Assembly: GCF_019059575.1 (NCBI RefSeq)
Contig: NW_024883096.1
Location: forward strand, 1-64,000
DNA from: Amphibalanus amphitrite
Lineage: Eukaryota > Arthropoda > Thecostraca > Balanomorpha > Balanidae
Direction: 5' to 3'
Length of the DNA stretch: 64,000 bases
The notes below the pieces were generated by a model, which saw only the letters and a program-made list of their open reading frames with translations, did not search any database and was not told where the DNA came from. Below, in pieces: positions 1 through 10,492 of the stretch (position 1 is its first letter; every line of letters begins with the position of its first letter). Made by a program: the position numbers and the translations under genes.

Positions 1-180
1 ATCGACCGACCGATAGTTCCAGCGGTTAGCGACCGATAATTGTTTTCGTCAGTCGGGAGAAATGCCATTACCGACAGTGTGGCAACGAGGGCTGCGTCGA
101 TAAGAAGCAAAAATACAGCTCTGCTAGCCCCTACAGGCTCATATTGGTTGAAGAAGCGTTATAAATTCATCGGATGTGTT

Positions 181-244
181 CTCTCTCCCCCTTCTCTCTC
201 GCTCTCTCTCTCTCTCTCTCTATCTCTCCTCTCTCTCTCTCTAT

Positions 245-287
<43 letters not shown>

Positions 288-380
288 TCTCTCTCGATCT
301 CTCTTTCTTTCTCTCTCTCTCCCTCTCTTTCCTCTCTTTTCTCCCTCACTCTCTCTCTACTCTTTCTCTCCTTTCTCTCT

Positions 381-430
<50 letters not shown>
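181..430. repeat. CT/GA microsatellite
   Basis: About 250 bases of nearly uninterrupted CT dinucleotides with scattered CCC, TTT and A interruptions. It creates overlapping spurious open frames of Leu-Ser or Arg-Glu on both strands. Confidence 0.97.
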
Positions 431-431
<1 letters not shown>

Positions 432-2006
432 CTCTCCTGTCATTCCACGATGCCTAACATGTTCAAACCGAGAAATATGACGAAAGTCATTGTCGTGAGG
501 CACTTCTTCAAATATGATGTCGTTGTATGAAGGAAGAATGAAGCGACGCCTGTGTCATTTCACCAGATGCTAATATCCCTTATCCTTCCGACTTTTGAGC
601 GGAACTTGACGCAGTGTCGCTAGCCAAGACGGATTGCGACTTTGTCCAAAATGGACCGTGACGCTGCCCAGTGCCCACGGCATACACGACTTCTCCGACG
701 GACGGTCGCGGACTTTGTTTGGTAAAGAGCCGTGACGCTGCAGCCCCACAGCGAACCGTGACGATGCAGTCCATGAAGAGTCCATGGAGGGTCGTGACGG
801 CACACTCGGTGGACCGCTAATTGCTGTCGGCCACAGGATCGATCCCACGACAGAGTCGTCAGTGGGCGGTGTCCCGGCCACTGCAGTGGACGGGCGGGGC
901 GAGAGACCCCAAGAAGGATCATCGCTCAGATGTACCGACCTCAGAGTGTCAGCGACAACTGCGTGTCTGGAGTGCGCTCTTTGCTAACACAAGCGAGACA
1001 CGTGTTTTGATTAGCTAACGCAGTTTTGTTTTCTTCAGTTCGGTATATGATTATATCTTGCTAACGATAGACAGGGCCCTCCTGCTTGTCCTACCTTTTC
1101 ATTTCGTCGTGATTTAGCTTCTGAAACACGTGCTGCTCTTTGAAATGCAGATGATATACCAGCTCAAACTTTTATCGAACTCTATCAACTACTAGAAGAG
1201 GTAAGCGGGATCAATCTGCATTACGCTAAATATGATATCAAATAACAGCCGCAGCGCTACATCGTCTTCCACTTTGCAGAAGCGCATCAGCAAACACTTG
1301 CATCTTTATTCGTTTACATTGCAGTATTTGGTAGCCAGCACTCGGAAGGGCACCACAAAGCCTGAAGTGTCAGCCTCACGTCCGTTCCAAGGGCACCGGG
1401 CAATGGCTGCGTTGTTGAGCTGTTTGAGGACCGTGCATGCAGGGATCCCGACCGGCTCTAAGGCTTCATTGGCAAAGTAGCGGCCGTTCTGTTGTGAGGA
1501 CCGTGCTATATGTAGTTATGTACGTAACAGGGGCAAAGCTCACCGATATTTATAGCACTATAGCAGAATTTAATTTGTTTCGAATGGCCAGCGCTGTCCT
1601 ATCTCATTCATTTCCAGTGCAAGCACGTTCATAAAAAACCGTAGCCGCTGTGCTGGGCGAGCGGTGAGCCCCGACCCCACGGTAGACTGCTGTCTGTGAG
1701 CTGTTCATTGGGGACAATTGCCACAATGGGCTCAACTGGCAATATTTGGGGAGCGCTGCGGTCCCGTGCGGCCGGAAGAATAAGCAACTGCAAGACAAGG
1801 ACTAAATGGCTTAACAACAGACAACTTGACGTGACAGCAGTAGGTCGTGTATAAACATTTTAGGCAAGCGCACGAACGCGGATTTTCCCATTGCATAAAT
1901 CCGCTTGGGCATTGATGCTGATGCCAATTACAAGTACGCCCGTGTCTGTTATTGTTTGTACGTTACGTCTGCTTTGATTTACTGTTTAAGCTCATACTGA
2001 CATATA

Positions 2007-2102
2007 TGGCAAAAGTCAATTAGTCAAAATAATTTACATTAGGACCAACGTTAGGACACATTGGTCCTAATATAAATTATTTTGAATAATTGACTTTTGC
2101 CA
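2007..2102. repeat. Near-perfect inverted repeat (hairpin, 42-bp arms)
   Basis: Left arm 2007-2048 begins TGGCAAAAGTCAATTA and the right arm 2061-2102 is its reverse complement with about two mismatches; a 12-base loop separates them. It could be a short foldback MITE or a fold-forming transcript segment. No target duplication was resolved and no protein is encoded. Confidence 0.85.
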
Positions 2103-4557
2103 TGCTTTGATTTAATTAAGAGTACTATCATTCAGTGAGATATGGCGAAGGCTCGAGTCTAGACCGCTCGTGCTTCGCTGCTCTCGAGTTCGTAACTGTT
2201 TCGAGCTGCAGTAAACAGACGTCTACAGATCAGGTAAACAGACGTCTTCAGCAGCCCTTTCATTGCCGTGGCGTAGTGTGTTGGCACACTGTCTGCACAG
2301 GGTCTGTGAATTGCGTAACCTGAAGGGAGACTCAGCTGGGCGCTGTCGGTACTGTGTGCTGTTTAGGTGTTCCGGGCATGAAGTATGTGCTGAAGCGCTC
2401 ACTCGATCGAATGCCATCCTGGCAGATGTCTCAGCTTCGAATTGTCAGAACACTCAAACAGCTGTCACAAATGCCTTTGTGATGGTGCGCATAAGCTATG
2501 CTTCTCCAAAAGCTATATTTTGAAATCGAGTCCATTTCGGTCCATCCGGGACATAGTTGACCGGTCCTGCAATGTCACCACCATCCCCGACAACGGTCCT
2601 CGCTAACACCGTTCCTGACGCCAGATGGTCCGCCATCAAGGACTTTATGCGGCTGCGACGATGCAGGTCATGATGGGGTCGTTCAGCGTGGAAAGTCGGC
2701 CGCCGCGTAGAACGCCCGACTCCGGTCGACACCGCTCGGCCATCAGCACAGCCATTGGACGGGGGTGGCGGAGATCACGGCTCCAGTGACACCGGGGATG
2801 ATCGCCCGGCCGGGGCCGCGCCCGCCCGAGACGGCCCGCGCCCGGTCGACCCGTAAGCCGGTTATGCTATCCGCCGCTCCCTGCCGTCTCCGGTGACCCG
2901 GCCTCCGCGCCGTTCTGTAAAGCCGTTCTTCACTGACTCTCATACTCCACTACCCCTCCCTTCCCTGAGGAGGACCCGTTACCCCGCTGACGGTATGTAA
3001 CTGCACTCACTCACACGATGTGGAAGTGCGAGGTTATGTTGATCTATTCAGCCCGGCGAGGTGGCTCGGTATGCGTCCTTGTCAATGGCTCGTATAAAGG
3101 ACAATAATGCCTGGCTGGCTCCCCGTTGCCTGGCTACGGCTGACCGCTTCGTAAAGGAAAGAAAGGGCAGTGTTTTTAACGCTTAATGTTGTCCTTAACT
3201 ATCGTTTGTGGTATTCAATACACCTAAGTAAGGGATATTTCTAATATTAGGGTCATGTCTGGACAAAATGTGTCATAGTTTCATTGTCAACGAAGGTGGA
3301 ATACATATTGGCTGGAAAATAACACCTGTCGCACGTCGAAGCGTGTTCTCAGAAATATTCAATTGCTGATTTCAGGGAGATGTTTTTCTGGTCATATCCA
3401 TGTGACATATCCATCAATTCATGTCAACTTTTGAACATAGATCGCAAATCAACAGTGAAAACATTTCAGACAAAATGTCAATGAGCATTGAGCACTCAGA
3501 GCAGCCAAAGGACAGACGGATAAAACCACTTATTCGCTAGCTGCAATAGTAGTCGTCGGCAGTGACACAATCCCCTTGTGTTGCTCACTGGGTGAGGTCC
3601 TGCAGCGCAGTGAGGGGCTGTCTCCTCCCCGGGTGGTGGGGAGGCTCCCGCCGCGGCACGCGGCCGGTGTCCCCTTTCCTCCCCTCCCTCCCTTCCTCCC
3701 GCTGAGAGGGAGCAGTCACGTGCGCTGAGGGGGGGGGGGGGTCTGCATCATCTCGACGGCGTCAGATCGGCTCTGGCTATGAGCGGGCTGCAGTGATGAG
3801 TTCTCTAAACTTTGTCTCTGATGTGTGATGGGTGCCCCGGTTCGGAAGTCACCAATCGATCTCAGAGATGCGACAGGTCGCCGAGTTGCCGCTGCTCCTC
3901 TGCAACATATGACGGGGCGCCGGGTCGCAGAATCTGTGTCTGGTGTTAACTGGATCGCTGGGTCACAAATTCCGTGTCTGATGTGTCTGATCGCCGGGTC
4001 ACATAATACGTGCCTGATATGTAGCGGATCGCAATGTCACCGGTTCACCGTAACTCGATCTCTAATGTGAAACGCGTTATCTGGCTGCCTCAATTCTTTT
4101 CCTAATTTGTATTGGGTTACGACAGCTCCCCAAATGACTAATCTGGTTGCAACTGCTCTGTTTCTGATTCGTGGCGGATCGCCGAGCTGGTCACCGCGGC
4201 CCCATGTATGGGGTGCGTCAGGTCTTTATTGGACAGGTTCGTTTCCGGACAAGATCGTCACTGGAAAGGATCGTCACGCGTCACCGGACAAACAGGGTCG
4301 TCATGATGCGTCACCAAAACAGAGAAGTCGGGACACGCTCGTCTCCGGACAGGCATGTTCGTCCCGGACAGTTCGTCGTATGTAACTCTGATGGGGTCTG
4401 TGGAGATGGCCACTCGCCTTCTGCCTACCGTCAGATGATGCCAGCCAGGCGGCAGCACGGCCATTAGCGTGGCGCACACTGGAATATCCTATTAACCAAA
4501 TAGGCCGGCCGAGATTCGCCGGCTATCCATTTGGGCTGGCTGGTGGCCCACCGGCTG

Positions 4558-4558
<1 letters not shown>

Positions 4559-4629
<71 letters not shown>
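4559..4629. repeat. (CAGA)n tetranucleotide microsatellite
   Basis: Roughly 17 perfect CAGA units on the + strand, giving artificial Cys-Leu-Ser-Val repeats on the minus strand. Confidence 0.97.
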
Positions 4630-5998
4630 TGACGACATCTGGGTCGCTGATGGGAGCAGCTGGTCCCGACCTTCTGCCCCGGACTTGGTCACAGTCACGG
4701 CTGACAGTGACTGCTGGGTTTCGACAAAACCATGAGCTAAATGGGGTCAAGGATCCGGTCCTCGTAAGATAAGTTATACGGCATAAAGGGGTCCTCAGAC
4801 GGCGCAGGTCGGTAGCGAAATGTTTGGCAGCCCCATGTAGTCAGCAGACCTGCCTGCCTCTCCTCGAAAATTTTAAAGCAGCTTAAGTTGCCGTTATTTA
4901 TAGCCAATAATATCCTAGCATTAAATATTGCAACATTACTTATGCGTGCGTGGTAATGAAAATATAGTCCTAACTAGCTATGTAGTACGTATCTGTCCTC
5001 ACCAGAATTTACCAATGAGCCGAGCCGCCGTGGTCATGGTGTGTCAAAAGTGGAAATAGCCGGTGCGCCGTCTGGCAACCCGGCAGCCCGCCGCCATAGG
5101 GAAATTCATGCTTTTTGTCGTTTTTTCGCTCCTTATGAGTCACTTGATCTAATTAGAGCTTAACTAGGAACGAGGCGGGTCACTTGGACGTATTCGGGAG
5201 CCGAATACGGTGTTTTGGAGCCAATACCTGGGAAACCCTCCCCGCCCAATGCGAGTTTTTAAGAGTCTGCATGCCCAAATTAACGTTGAGCGCGGCCGTT
5301 TTCGGTCGGTTTTCCGCGACCTTGTGGCGAAATCGCCTTATTTATTCAACCACGGTGGGCTAATTCGCTTAACTAGGAATGAGGCGTTGAAGAGAATTAT
5401 TCAAGGAATAGAGCTGTGCAAACAGGGGCGTAACTTTTTGGTTTTCGTTGGGGGGGCAACGCTGTCAGGGGCGCCTTTTTAAGGGCATGGGGGCGCCTCC
5501 CCGTGACTGTCTAGAAATAAGTCTTATTTCAGTTTACGGCAGCATTTTTTTTTACCATAGCACGTTGTTTTTGTGCCGTCGTGTTTTGGCACGTTATGTT
5601 GCAGTTTTTTTTCTGAAATAGCGCGCCAAAAGCGCGGAATTATTTTGTAACCAAATACATTTTGAAAGCACTTTGGGGACCAGAGACCGGGGGCGGGTAG
5701 TGGAATTGGGGACCAGGGTAGTGACGCCTTATCAAACAGCGCATATGGTAGTTCTTCTAAAGAAACGAGACGAACTGATGAATTGACAAAAAGAAAAGAA
5801 AAAACAACTGATAAAAAGGCGAGATTAAAGAAACAAATCTGTAGAACTTCACCCCACGCAGAAGCAAGGGACGTTTTTACGCCTCCCCTTTTAAGTTAAG
5901 AACACACTTCATACTGCATCTTTTCCGCACGTGTTCTAGAAGCAAACCAGTGGCAAAAATTTGCCCTCATCGAAAAAAAATAAAAAAATTCCCCCCCG

Positions 5999-7148
5999 CC
6001 CGCGCCGGGCCGGGGGGGGGGGAGTGAACACCTCCCCTGCGGTTTTTCGCAGATATCTCAAAACTCCGCGCCGCCGTTTTTGGCACACCTGTTCATGCAT
6101 CTTTTTTTACACATGTGCAAATTTCAGACCCAGAGCTCTCAAGGTCAGGTCACCAGGTCACGTCAAAAGACCTCACCTCAGAAAAAAGTTGCAATCCTCG
6201 TCATAGCTACACCGACTGAACGATCGCCTTGAAACTTTCAGCGATTGATAAGAGTAACAGTATGTCTAAAATGTTTATCTCGGAATTTTGATATCAGTGA
6301 CCTATGGTCAGGTCAATTTTGCGACCTCTCCATTATAAGTCAATGGGAGAAAATTGAAATGAGCCTTTTTTGGACGAATGGTATTTAGAACCCTCTCAAA
6401 CATCGTTTCATAGGTAAACATGATACACTGAATCGGAAAAAATGCACCTGTGACCCCTCTGTGTGCCCTTGAGGTCATCTCAGGTCATAGACGGTCACCA
6501 CCAGTTTTTTTGGCTGTAACTTTTGATAAAGGCGTGCTAGAGCGATGAAAACACTTCAGATGTATTCAGCTGGACGATACGGATCGACTGATATGCAACA
6601 TGACCCTTTTCGGTCAGGTTATGACCTTGACCTGAGGTCAAATTTTAAAAATGACCTTTCAAGGTAAAAAAATAGTTCATTCGACGCGTCTCGACGAGAG
6701 GAACATGATGCTGCCAAAAGTAATGTCGTGGCACTCTTAAGTCAAAAGTTATTGCCGAAAAACAGTTTTCGTGAAAACTGCTATTTTAAAGTTTTTGCCC
6801 TTTGGAGGCTAAACCGTTGACCTTAGGTCAAATCTGAGAACAATGGTCAGAAAGGTCTGTAAAAGGGCTATCGAATGCGCTTTTCCGCGGCGCTGTAGCT
6901 CTATTGGTCCCGAGTTAGCCGTTGCAGTTTCCAAAATTGTTGAAATGGCCTACATTTGACCTTCGATGACCTCAGGCGACCTGACCTTTGACCTGACCCA
7001 AAAAATGACCGAAGTGTTTCCGTCATTATTTTTGACGCTCTTTCGAATGATGCTTACTGCGTGTCGCTACGTGGCCCAGGAGCCGAGTTAGACCAGACAC
7101 CCCCTCACCGCCCGGCGCGGAAGTCGCGGAGCACCAGCCCGGCGCGGG
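5999..7148. mobile_element. TTAA-class non-autonomous element, subfamily B, copy 2
   Basis: Ends in CCCGCGCCGGGC on the left and its inverted form on the right, followed by TTAA at 7149-7152; the left TTAA is not preserved (a C-run precedes it). The interior aligns by eye with 42757-43753: GGTTTTTCGC near the left end, AAGGTCAGGTCACCAGGT, GGAATTTTGATATC, and CGTGTCGCTA/CTTGTCGCTA near the right end. By hand count it contains about 17 AGGTCA or TGACCT hexamers. It encodes nothing recognisable. It sits inside the larger hAT element. Confidence 0.7.
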
Positions 7149-7284
7149 TTAATCCCAGGCTGAGAGCGTTCAAGCTTAGGTCACCCATATACCTCTGTAT
7201 ACCGAGACATGCAGAAGTCTGTGGCTCACCAGGTGATATCAAGTTATCACGAAATGATAGGTACAAATTACTCCTGCTTTGATC

Positions 7285-8875
7285 TAGAGGTGGCAAAACG
7301 TGAAAATTTTGGGAACCAGACTCGAACCAGACCCGGCTGGACATTTCTGGAACCAGTCGGACCCGGTCTAAGTTGGAATCGGAACCAGTTGGACCCGTTC
7401 CCCAAAAGTCAATTACCTAATACAAACCGTTTGTAGAAATCATTAATTGCATCGTGTAAAACAGCCCTTTTCCCACTGATAATACTTATGAACTACAGTG
7501 TGCAAAGGAACATACATGAGCAAATGTTTTCTTTCCATTCACTTCATATTTTGCAATCATATGTAGTGTCAACTATGTATGGTTTATGGTAGGACCCGGT
7601 TGGACCCGCCAGAAAATTTCCAGGAACCGGTCCGGACCCATAGGGGAGAGTGGGGTAAGATGCCCAGGGTGGGAAAGACGCCCCACCCCCTCTAGGGGCG
7701 AAACAAAGAATCGAACCTGGAAATTAATGTTCTTATCGTAAAGCGGAAGCCTGCCTTGTTAACTGCACAAAAATTTGCGAAGCTCAGTTGGGCAACGGCT
7801 GGCTGGTGATTGCATGTTTTTTATTTGCTGCTTTCAAAAAATATTTTGGCGTCAAAACATTGTAAATATCAAAGAAGGTAGATAATTTTTGCGTCCCTTG
7901 CTATAGTCGTGATACATTAACATTCGTGTACTGTGTCCCAAACAGTTTGTTTCAGGGTGTAGTTTTATGGCTAACAAATTGTGCTGATTTAATGTTACTT
8001 CGGTACCTTGGGGTAAGATGCCCCCTGTCCTGATGGGGAAAGACGCCCCCCTAAATCCGTAGGCTGTCCTTCAAGCAGCCCGTCAAATCATTTATTACAT
8101 ACTTGTGATGAGAGACAAAAGCCGATCTGGGACTATTGAGAGTCCGGTACGGCGGTCGGGTGCTCCCCATGCCGGTCTCTCGGCCCACACAGCGACTTTT
8201 TGGGCGGCATCTGACTCTGAGAGCCCTCACGACGGCCTCTGTGGGCCCCATTATTGGTTCCAGGGCCCCTCACGACATCCTTTGAGGGCTCCCACGTTGG
8301 CTCCACGGGCCGCGCTGGCATCTGAGGTCCCCACGATGGGCTCGAGGGCCCTCAAGCATCATGAAGACCTATAAGGGCCCCACAGTGGTCTCCGAACGCC
8401 ACCACGGAGGCTTGTTTGGCCACGCCGGACTATGATGGCCCTAACGATGACCTCTGAAGCCCCTTACGACTACTTTTGAGGGCCCTTACGATGACGTTTG
8501 GTGTCTACTGCAGGCTCGAAGGGACTACTGATTCGTTCAGGCGATTCACGTGCCCATTTATGTCACTTATAGTGCAGGGGGCATCTTACCCAACGCCAGG
8601 GGGCGTCTTTCCCACCCTGTGGGGTAAGATGCCCCCTTTCACTTCTTCAGGAAAATGCTTAATAGCAAAAAAAGTTATCATATTTCAGGCACGAAAGTGT
8701 GATATTTTTGGAGAAAAATGATGTCGGCTTCCGTTGAAACTCCAAGTTTTGGCTTTCCGATCGTCATTTTCGAATAATATATGACAAAGTCAAACCCTGG
8801 GCATCTTTCCCCACTCTCCCCTATGGGTCCAGACCCGTTCTTTTGACCGGGTCCTCGGGTCCACATTTTGCCACC
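7285..8875. mobile_element. Probable hAT-like MITE (about 400 bp) split by a later insertion
   Basis: The left end TAGAGGTGGCAAAACG and the right end ATTTTGCCACC are inverted to each other, and the octamers CTTTGATC (7277-7284) and CTTTGAAC (8876-8883) resemble an 8-bp target duplication with one mismatch. The interior has repeated GGACCCGG/GGAACCGG words. It is interrupted at 7643-8821 by a TA-class element. Without that insert it is about 410 bases and non-coding. The inverted ends resemble common hAT termini, but the exact boundary is uncertain by a few bases. Confidence 0.6.
7643..8821. mobile_element. TA-flanked inverted-repeat element with GGGGAGAGTGGGG ends, copy 1
   Basis: The left end is GGGGAGAGTGGGGTAAGATG and the right end is its inverted form with one change (AAAGATG for TAAGATG), each flanked by TA (7641-7642, 8822-8823). 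The terminal motif recurs inside as GGGGTAAGATGCCCC near 8010 and 8621, GGGGAAAGACGCCCC near 8034, and inverted near 8578 and 8600. The centre (about 8190-8500) is a degenerate ~30-bp tandem repeat with GGCCC and ACGA words. No coding region was seen. It is related by its ends to 39196-40091. Confidence 0.8.
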
Positions 8876-8911
8876 CTTTGAACAAAAAAGATGATGTAGG
8901 ATACCAGTATA

Positions 8912-10395
8912 GTCAGAGGAGCGCTAACATTGGCTCGATGGGTGCTATGAACCGTTGGGACGCTACGCCAAGCAAGAGTGGCGCTTTAACAGCAGGGATA
9001 CCATAACACACAAGGCCCTGTGGGACGATTACATTGACTCAAGGGGCGCCCTTTAGAATCGGTGCGACACCGTGCAGAGGGCGCCATTCTTAACCACATC
9101 AATTTTAATACTCACTGCAGATGGCCTCCAAACTGTCTCGAGGGGTGCCTTCAGGAACCGATGGAACAGCCACCGAAATAGGGGCGCCGCTCTAGCTGCA
9201 GTGATGAAATAAGGTATTGACCGCATTGACCAGAGGAGCGCTTCATGTGGCTAAAGGGGCGCGTTGGTAAACTGGTGGGGCGCCACCCCATGCCCAGCGA
9301 GGGGCGTCGTACTTAGCAAGGAAATTATGTAAGTCAGAGGAGCGCGAACTTCGGCTCGAGGGGCGCTTGTATGAACCGTTGAGGCGCTAGCCTAGCTAAG
9401 TGTGCCGTTTTAGCAGCAGGGATGCCATAACACACTATAGCGTGCTATGGTATCTAGGCCCTCTAGCCTCCCCCCCCCTCCCCGAGGAGCGATGATTATG
9501 ACTCAAGGAGCGCCCTTAAGAATTGGTAGGCCACATACATTTCATTACTCAGTGCAGAGGGGCGCCAAAACGGGCACGAGGGGCGCCTTCAGGAGCCAAT
9601 GGGGCAGTCTACGGACTGGGGGCGCTGTTCTAGCAACAATGATGATAAGGTATTGGCCAGAGGGGCGCTTCATCCACCTGAAGGGTCACATTGATAAACG
9701 GATGGGGCGCCGCTCTGCATGCGGGGGCATTAGTTATTAGCAAAACAGATGACATAAGACGTGCGTGTTGTCAGAGGGGCACCACTTTGGCTCGAGGGGC
9801 GCTTTTTAACCAATGGGGCACGCTATTTAGCTAAGTTTTTACTTGCCGCAAGCGGCGCACCATCCCTGAGGAACGTTACACAAACGACTGACGACTCTCT
9901 CGACATGGGCATCAGAGGTGCCCCTATAGACCTCACAGGCGTCTCTAATTCCCATTGAGGCGCCCCTTTGGGCTTCAACTGGAGCTCCTCTTTCTATGGG
10001 CCTCGGAGGCGCCCCCATTTGGCATGCAGTCTCCCCTCTTTCGTATTGGGGCGCCATTATGGCCTTAATGGGCGCCCCTTTTTCATGTGGGCGCCCCCTA
10101 TACTATAGACCTCAGAGGCACCCCGAAGGGCCTCAGAGGCCAATAAGGTGCCCCTCTTTCGCATGCAGGCGCCCCTGTGGCCATCTCAGGCGCCCGTGTT
10201 TTGCATTGAGGCGCCCCTGAGGACTTCATGGGCGCCCCTCTTTCGCATGCAGGCGCCCCCACGGCCTCAGAGGTTCCCCTCTCACGCATCCCATTTCCAT
10301 ATAGGCGATGGCGCCCCCTTGAAAGATGGCGCACGCGCTCCTATGACGCCGCTGGCCCGTGAGGGCGCTTTTCGGGCCTGGGGGCGCCCACCAAG
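8912..10395. repeat. Higher-order tandem array with GGCGCC boxes
   Basis: Three diverged copies of a ~420-440-base unit start with GTCAGAGGRGC at 8912, 9333 and 9770 and share landmarks such as AGCAGGGATRCCATAACACAC. Within and after them, GGGGCGCC/GGCGCCCC words recur every 17-30 bases, often with CTCTTTCGCATGCAG or GGCCTCAGAGG between them (to about 10395). Frames here look like Gly/Arg/Pro-rich proteins but are repeat artefacts. The array fills the right part of the hAT element at 5423-10484. Confidence 0.8.
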
Positions 10396-10492
10396 GTTGG
10401 GGGGGCAAACGGAATGTTGGGGTGGCAAAATTTCAAGTTGGGGGGGCACCTGCCTCCCCAAAAGTATACAAAGTTACGCCCCTGTGTGCAAA

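Larger units (their letters stand above)
1..5414. other. 5' flank or first intron: no gene recognised
   Basis: No convincing exon was found. The stretch holds a CT microsatellite, an almost perfect 96-bp hairpin, a CAGA microsatellite and a poly-G run near 3730. Open frames here are short, mostly produced by the repeats or by GC-rich sequence, and none shows a domain. A short motif (CTTAACTAGGAAYGAGGCG) occurs twice, near 5160 and 5368. The missing Dscam leader exon could be here, but I cannot point to it. Confidence 0.5.
5423..10484. mobile_element. hAT-type DNA transposon, 5.06 kb, carrying nested insertions and a satellite
   Basis: The left end reads CAGGGGCGTAACTTT and the right end is its exact reverse complement (10470-10484). 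The flanking octamer TGTGCAAA occurs at 5415-5422 and again at 10485-10492, an exact 8-bp target duplication, the hAT hallmark. Both subterminal regions carry TTGGGGGGGCA-like copies. No transposase frame was recognised, so it is non-autonomous or degenerate. Inside it are a TTAA-class element (5999-7148), a small hAT-like MITE (7285-8875) that contains a TA-class element (7643-8821), and a GGCGCC-rich tandem array (8912-10395). The excised site would join GAGC-TGTGCAAA-AATATTTT. Confidence 0.85.

Noticed and set aside
40..530. Overlapping Leu-Ser and Arg-Glu open frames
   Set aside because: They are translations of a CT/GA microsatellite; the same applies to frames at 16650, 21253-21778, 36830-37197, 49180-49789, 52198-52659 and 56330-56863.
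5210..5482. 90-codon frame that looks protein-like
   Set aside because: It runs across the hAT left boundary and target duplication at 5415-5423, so its end is transposon sequence; no family match.
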